Shown here one piece after another: positions 61,928 through 64,000 of a DNA stretch of 64,000 nt. The notes under the pieces were generated by a model, which did no database searches, was not told where the DNA came from, and saw nothing but the letters and a program-made list of their open reading frames with translations. A program made the translations under genes and the position numbers. The first letter of the stretch is position 1. Each line of letters opens with the position of its first letter. Location: NCBI GenBank assembly GCA_047608975.1, contig JBLFYM010000008.1, positions 18,684-82,683 of the forward strand. The letters are read 5' to 3'. The stretch comes from GCA-2715965 sp047608975 (lineage in GTDB: Bacteria > Verrucomicrobiota > Verrucomicrobiia > Limisphaerales > JAYPXF01).

Positions 61928-62131
61928 ATGATCGCGACACAACAAATGGAATTCGGAATCGATAACAAAGCCAATCTCTGCCCCTCACGCAATCGTCAGC
62001 GGCGGATGCCGGGCGCCCGTTGGTGGTTCGATCAGATGCATCGCACGGTCGAATCCGCCCCCGATTGGGAGTCTTCAAAACTGAACGAAATCAGGCAGTC
62101 CAGTTTCGCGTTTCCCGGCCGTCATAAATGA
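61928..62131 (+). CDS. Conserved WWF-motif mini-protein
   Basis: A 67-residue basic protein. Its centre, RQRRMPGARWWFDQMHRTV, resembles a family of small basic proteins I associate with Verrucomicrobiota, with motif RRxxxAxWWFxxM followed by a helix. Function unknown. An AAAGG precedes the ATG at 61928; the longer frame from 61865 lacks a start signal. It lies in the otherwise empty gap between the pfkB gene and cimA. Confidence 0.6.
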   Translation: MIATQQMEFGIDNKANLCPSRNRQRRMPGARWWFDQMHRTVESAPDWESSKLNEIRQSSFAFPGRHK

Positions 62132-62341
62132 CAATTTTTGCCCTGACAATACTCGGTGCAGCACACAGGGAGGGGGCAGCCAAGGAGGTGGCGAGCCGTC
62201 ATTACGAAATGTGGTGGCGGCTTTTTGCGTTGGGAGAGGGAACTCTGATCTCACTGCGAGTGGCCGCAATTGGTCGCTATTGACCGTATTTGAACGGTTT
62301 TGTGGATTGAACGGCGACTGGCTATGCCGTAGAACCTCCGT

Positions 62342-62356
62342 TCCCCCAAATGGGGA
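62342..62356 (+). promoter_or_regulatory. Small hairpin covering the cimA ribosome site
   Basis: TCCCC (62342-62346) can pair with GGGGA (62352-62356), which is the Shine-Dalgarno sequence 7 bases before the cimA ATG (62364). The five-base stem has a five-base loop. This could limit translation; it is short and unproven. Confidence 0.35.
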
Positions 62357-62363
62357 TGACATA

Positions 62364-63932
62364 ATGAAGCCCAAAATCGAAATATACGATACGACTCTGC
62401 GTGATGGCACACAGGGCGAAGGCATCAACTTTTCAGTCGCGGACAAACTCCGAATTGCTGAGAAACTTGACGCCTTCGGGATTCATTACATTGAAGGTGG
62501 CTGGCCCGGGAGTAATCCCAAGGACATCGAGTTTTTTGAACAGGCCGCGAAGCGTAAGTGGAAGAACGCCAAGATCGCTGCGTTCGGATCCACCCGTCGC
62601 AAGAACGTGGAAGCCAAGGATGACGCTCAGGTCCGACTCCTGATCGACGCCAAAACCCCGGTGATCACAATTTTCGGCAAGACCTGGTTGCTTCACGTGA
62701 AGGAAGTGATCCGAACCACCGCAAAAGAGAACGTCGCGATGATTGCGGACACGGTTCGTTTCCTGAAGTCCAAGGGCAAGACTGTCATCTACGACGCTGA
62801 GCACGCGTTCGACGGCTACAAGGACAATCCGGATTACGCGATGGAAACGTGGAAGGCGGCGGAAGAAGCCGGCGCGGATTGGATCGTGCTTTGCGACACC
62901 AACGGTGGATGTTTGACGCCCGAGATTGTTGGAATCACCCAGGCGGCCGTGAAGGGATTGAAATGCAAGGTAGGCATTCACACCCACAATGACATTGAGC
63001 TGGGGGTAGCCAACGCGCTCGCCGCAGTTGAAGTCGGCGCGGGACAGCTGCAGGGGACGATCAACGGCTTTGGCGAACGCACCGGTAACTGCAACCTGAT
63101 CAGCGTCATTCCCACCCTCCAGTTGAAGATGAATCTGAAGGTGTTGCCTGCTGCGGCGATGAAGAAGCTTACCGAGCTTTCCCAATACGTGGATGAGATC
63201 GCGAACATCCGGCACAACCCGCGTCAACCGTGGGTCGGTGCTTCGACGTTTGCACACAAGGGCGGCATGCACGTGAACGCCGTGCAGAAGGTCGCGCACA
63301 GTTTTGAGCACATCGATCCAACGGTCGTCGGGAACAACCGCCGCATCCTGGTCAGCGATCTTGCCGGTCGCAGTAACATCGTGATGAAGGCCCAGGAGCT
63401 GGGTTTGAAGCTGACGAACGACACGCCGGAGCTGAAGACCATCCTGGCGAAGGTGAAGGAGCAGGAACACGAGGGCTACGAATACGAGGCGGCCGAAGCT
63501 TCACTGGTGCTCCTGATTCGGGGGATACTGGAACACAATCCGGAACTCCTGTTTACGGTGGATTCGTATCATGTATCGATGCGAGGAAACGGCACCAAGG
63601 GTGTCTGTGAAGCGAACGTCAAAGTTCGCGTCGGCGACAAGGTCAGCCACACCGTTGCTGAAGGAGACGGTCCGGTTGCCGCGTTGGACTCCGCATTGCG
63701 TGCCGGGCTCAGTCAACATTTCAAGCAACTCGGCAAAATCCACCTCACCGATTACAAGGTCCGCATTTTGGAAAGCAGCGCCGGGACGTCGGCGAAGACC
63801 CGCGTGCTCATTGCGTCCAGCGATGGCAAGGAAGAGTGGGGCACCGTCGGCGTCAGTGAGAATATCATCGAAGCGAGCCTCAAGGCACTGGTGGACGGTC
63901 TCGAATACGCGCTGCTCCGTCGGAAGAAATAA
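62364..63932 (+). CDS. cimA: (R)-citramalate synthase
   Basis: CimA condenses pyruvate and acetyl-CoA to citramalate, the entry to isoleucine by the pyruvate route. The 522-residue protein has the DRE-TIM metallolyase start EIYDTTLRDGTQGEGINF, EGGWPGSNPKD (CimA-type, unlike LeuA), CDTNGG, the metal motif GIHTHNDIELGVANALAAVE, and GFGERTGNCNL. The LeuA_dimer regulatory domain (about 380-515) follows, which binds isoleucine in feedback control. I use the ATG at 62364; a longer frame from 62211 lacks support. The product links to acetyl-CoA made by the PDH genes earlier in the window. Confidence 0.93.
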   Translation: MKPKIEIYDTTLRDGTQGEGINFSVADKLRIAEKLDAFGIHYIEGGWPGSNPKDIEFFEQAAKRKWKNAKIAAFGSTRRKNVEAKDDAQVRLLIDAKTPVITIFGKTWLLHVKEVIRTTAKENVAMIADTVRFLKSKGKTVIYDAEHAFDGYKDNPDYAMETWKAAEEAGADWIVLCDTNGGCLTPEIVGITQAAVKGLKCKVGIHTHNDIELGVANALAAVEVGAGQLQGTINGFGERTGNCNLISVIPTLQLKMNLKVLPAAAMKKLTELSQYVDEIANIRHNPRQPWVGASTFAHKGGMHVNAVQKVAHSFEHIDPTVVGNNRRILVSDLAGRSNIVMKAQELGLKLTNDTPELKTILAKVKEQEHEGYEYEAAEASLVLLIRGILEHNPELLFTVDSYHVSMRGNGTKGVCEANVKVRVGDKVSHTVAEGDGPVAALDSALRAGLSQHFKQLGKIHLTDYKVRILESSAGTSAKTRVLIASSDGKEEWGTVGVSENIIEASLKALVDGLEYALLRRKK

Positions 63933-63976
63933 CCAAGACGCGAGAGCACTACCTGCGCATCCAGAACTGACACAAG

Positions 63977-64000
63977 ATTCATCCGCGTACGCGGATGAAT
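63977..64000. repeat. 24-bp perfect palindrome at the window end
   Basis: ATTCATCCGCGT followed by ACGCGGATGAAT is a perfect 12+12 palindrome reaching the last base, so it may extend further. It sits 45 bases after the cimA stop. With no loop, it could be a cruciform-type repeat, protein site or part of a larger terminator. Confidence 0.6.

Noticed and set aside
1..64000. Prophage or large mobile island
   Set aside because: No integrase, transposase, phage structural gene or tRNA attachment site; most genes are ordinary chromosomal functions of even composition.

Overview
The window is a typical stretch of bacterial chromosome, about 57% GC by eye, with dense genes on both strands. It contains no rRNA, tRNA, CRISPR array, transposase or phage gene that I can recognise. 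Gene content points to the phylum Verrucomicrobiota, probably a Pedosphaera/Limisphaerales-like lineage, possibly a metagenome-derived genome. Markers are a planctomycete-type cytochrome c/DUF1549/DUF1553 protein paired with a DUF1501 protein, a Gfo/Idh/MocA oxidoreductase next to a sulfatase, PQQ-type beta-propeller proteins, a TIGR03790-family protein, a BatA/VWA pair, a WWF-motif mini-protein, and small dispersed inverted repeats. The lineage is inferred from gene families, not from a marker phylogeny.

Layout. 1-7.8 kb: end of a zinc nuclease-like gene, cutA, a secreted esterase, a DegP-like protease followed by a catalytically dead paralogue, pgpA, a decayed secreted-protein gene and a DUF547 gene. 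8.1-13.6 kb: complete pyruvate dehydrogenase operon aceE-aceF-lpd. 13.9-19.8 kb (minus strand): cysteine-rich CWC mini-protein, Gfo/Idh/MocA oxidoreductase, sulfatase, membrane-anchored EEP phosphatase, recN. 19.9-30.3 kb (plus): MBL-fold hydrolase, TIGR03790 protein, S1C protease, DUF3352-like protein, and two overlapping BatA/VWA membrane proteins. 30.4-39.4 kb: miaB, a small membrane protein, GT9 glycosyltransferase, class V aminotransferase, a 5'-truncated AAA ATPase, the housekeeping sigma factor rpoD, then panB-moaC-mogA. 39.5-49.4 kb: PSD1/DUF1501 pair, MarR regulator and two PQQ-propeller proteins. 49.4-54.7 kb: an unusual set made of a short adenylate-forming enzyme, a multi-pass membrane protein, an aldehyde dehydrogenase-fold enzyme and an iron-dependent alcohol dehydrogenase. 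55.4-64 kb: an Hsp70, infC, gene debris, a NUDIX hydrolase, rlmN, a PfkB kinase, a WWF mini-protein and cimA.

Most interesting points. (1) The 49.4-54.7 kb module resembles LuxE/LuxC or EhpF/EhpG acid-activation and reduction pairs with an added alcohol dehydrogenase, and is my best candidate for an undescribed pathway. (2) Two essential gene-expression proteins carry extreme low-complexity extensions built by in-frame DNA tandem repeats: sigma factor RpoD has an N-terminal lysine/alanine-rich, histone H1-like tail (three identical 45-bp units), and initiation factor IF-3 has a C-terminal acidic tail (ten 12-bp units). (3) An active serine protease is followed immediately by a paralogue in which all three catalytic residues are replaced. 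(4) Several gene fragments (6.7-6.9, 34.6-35.2, 58.4-59.2 kb) show local gene decay and fusion.
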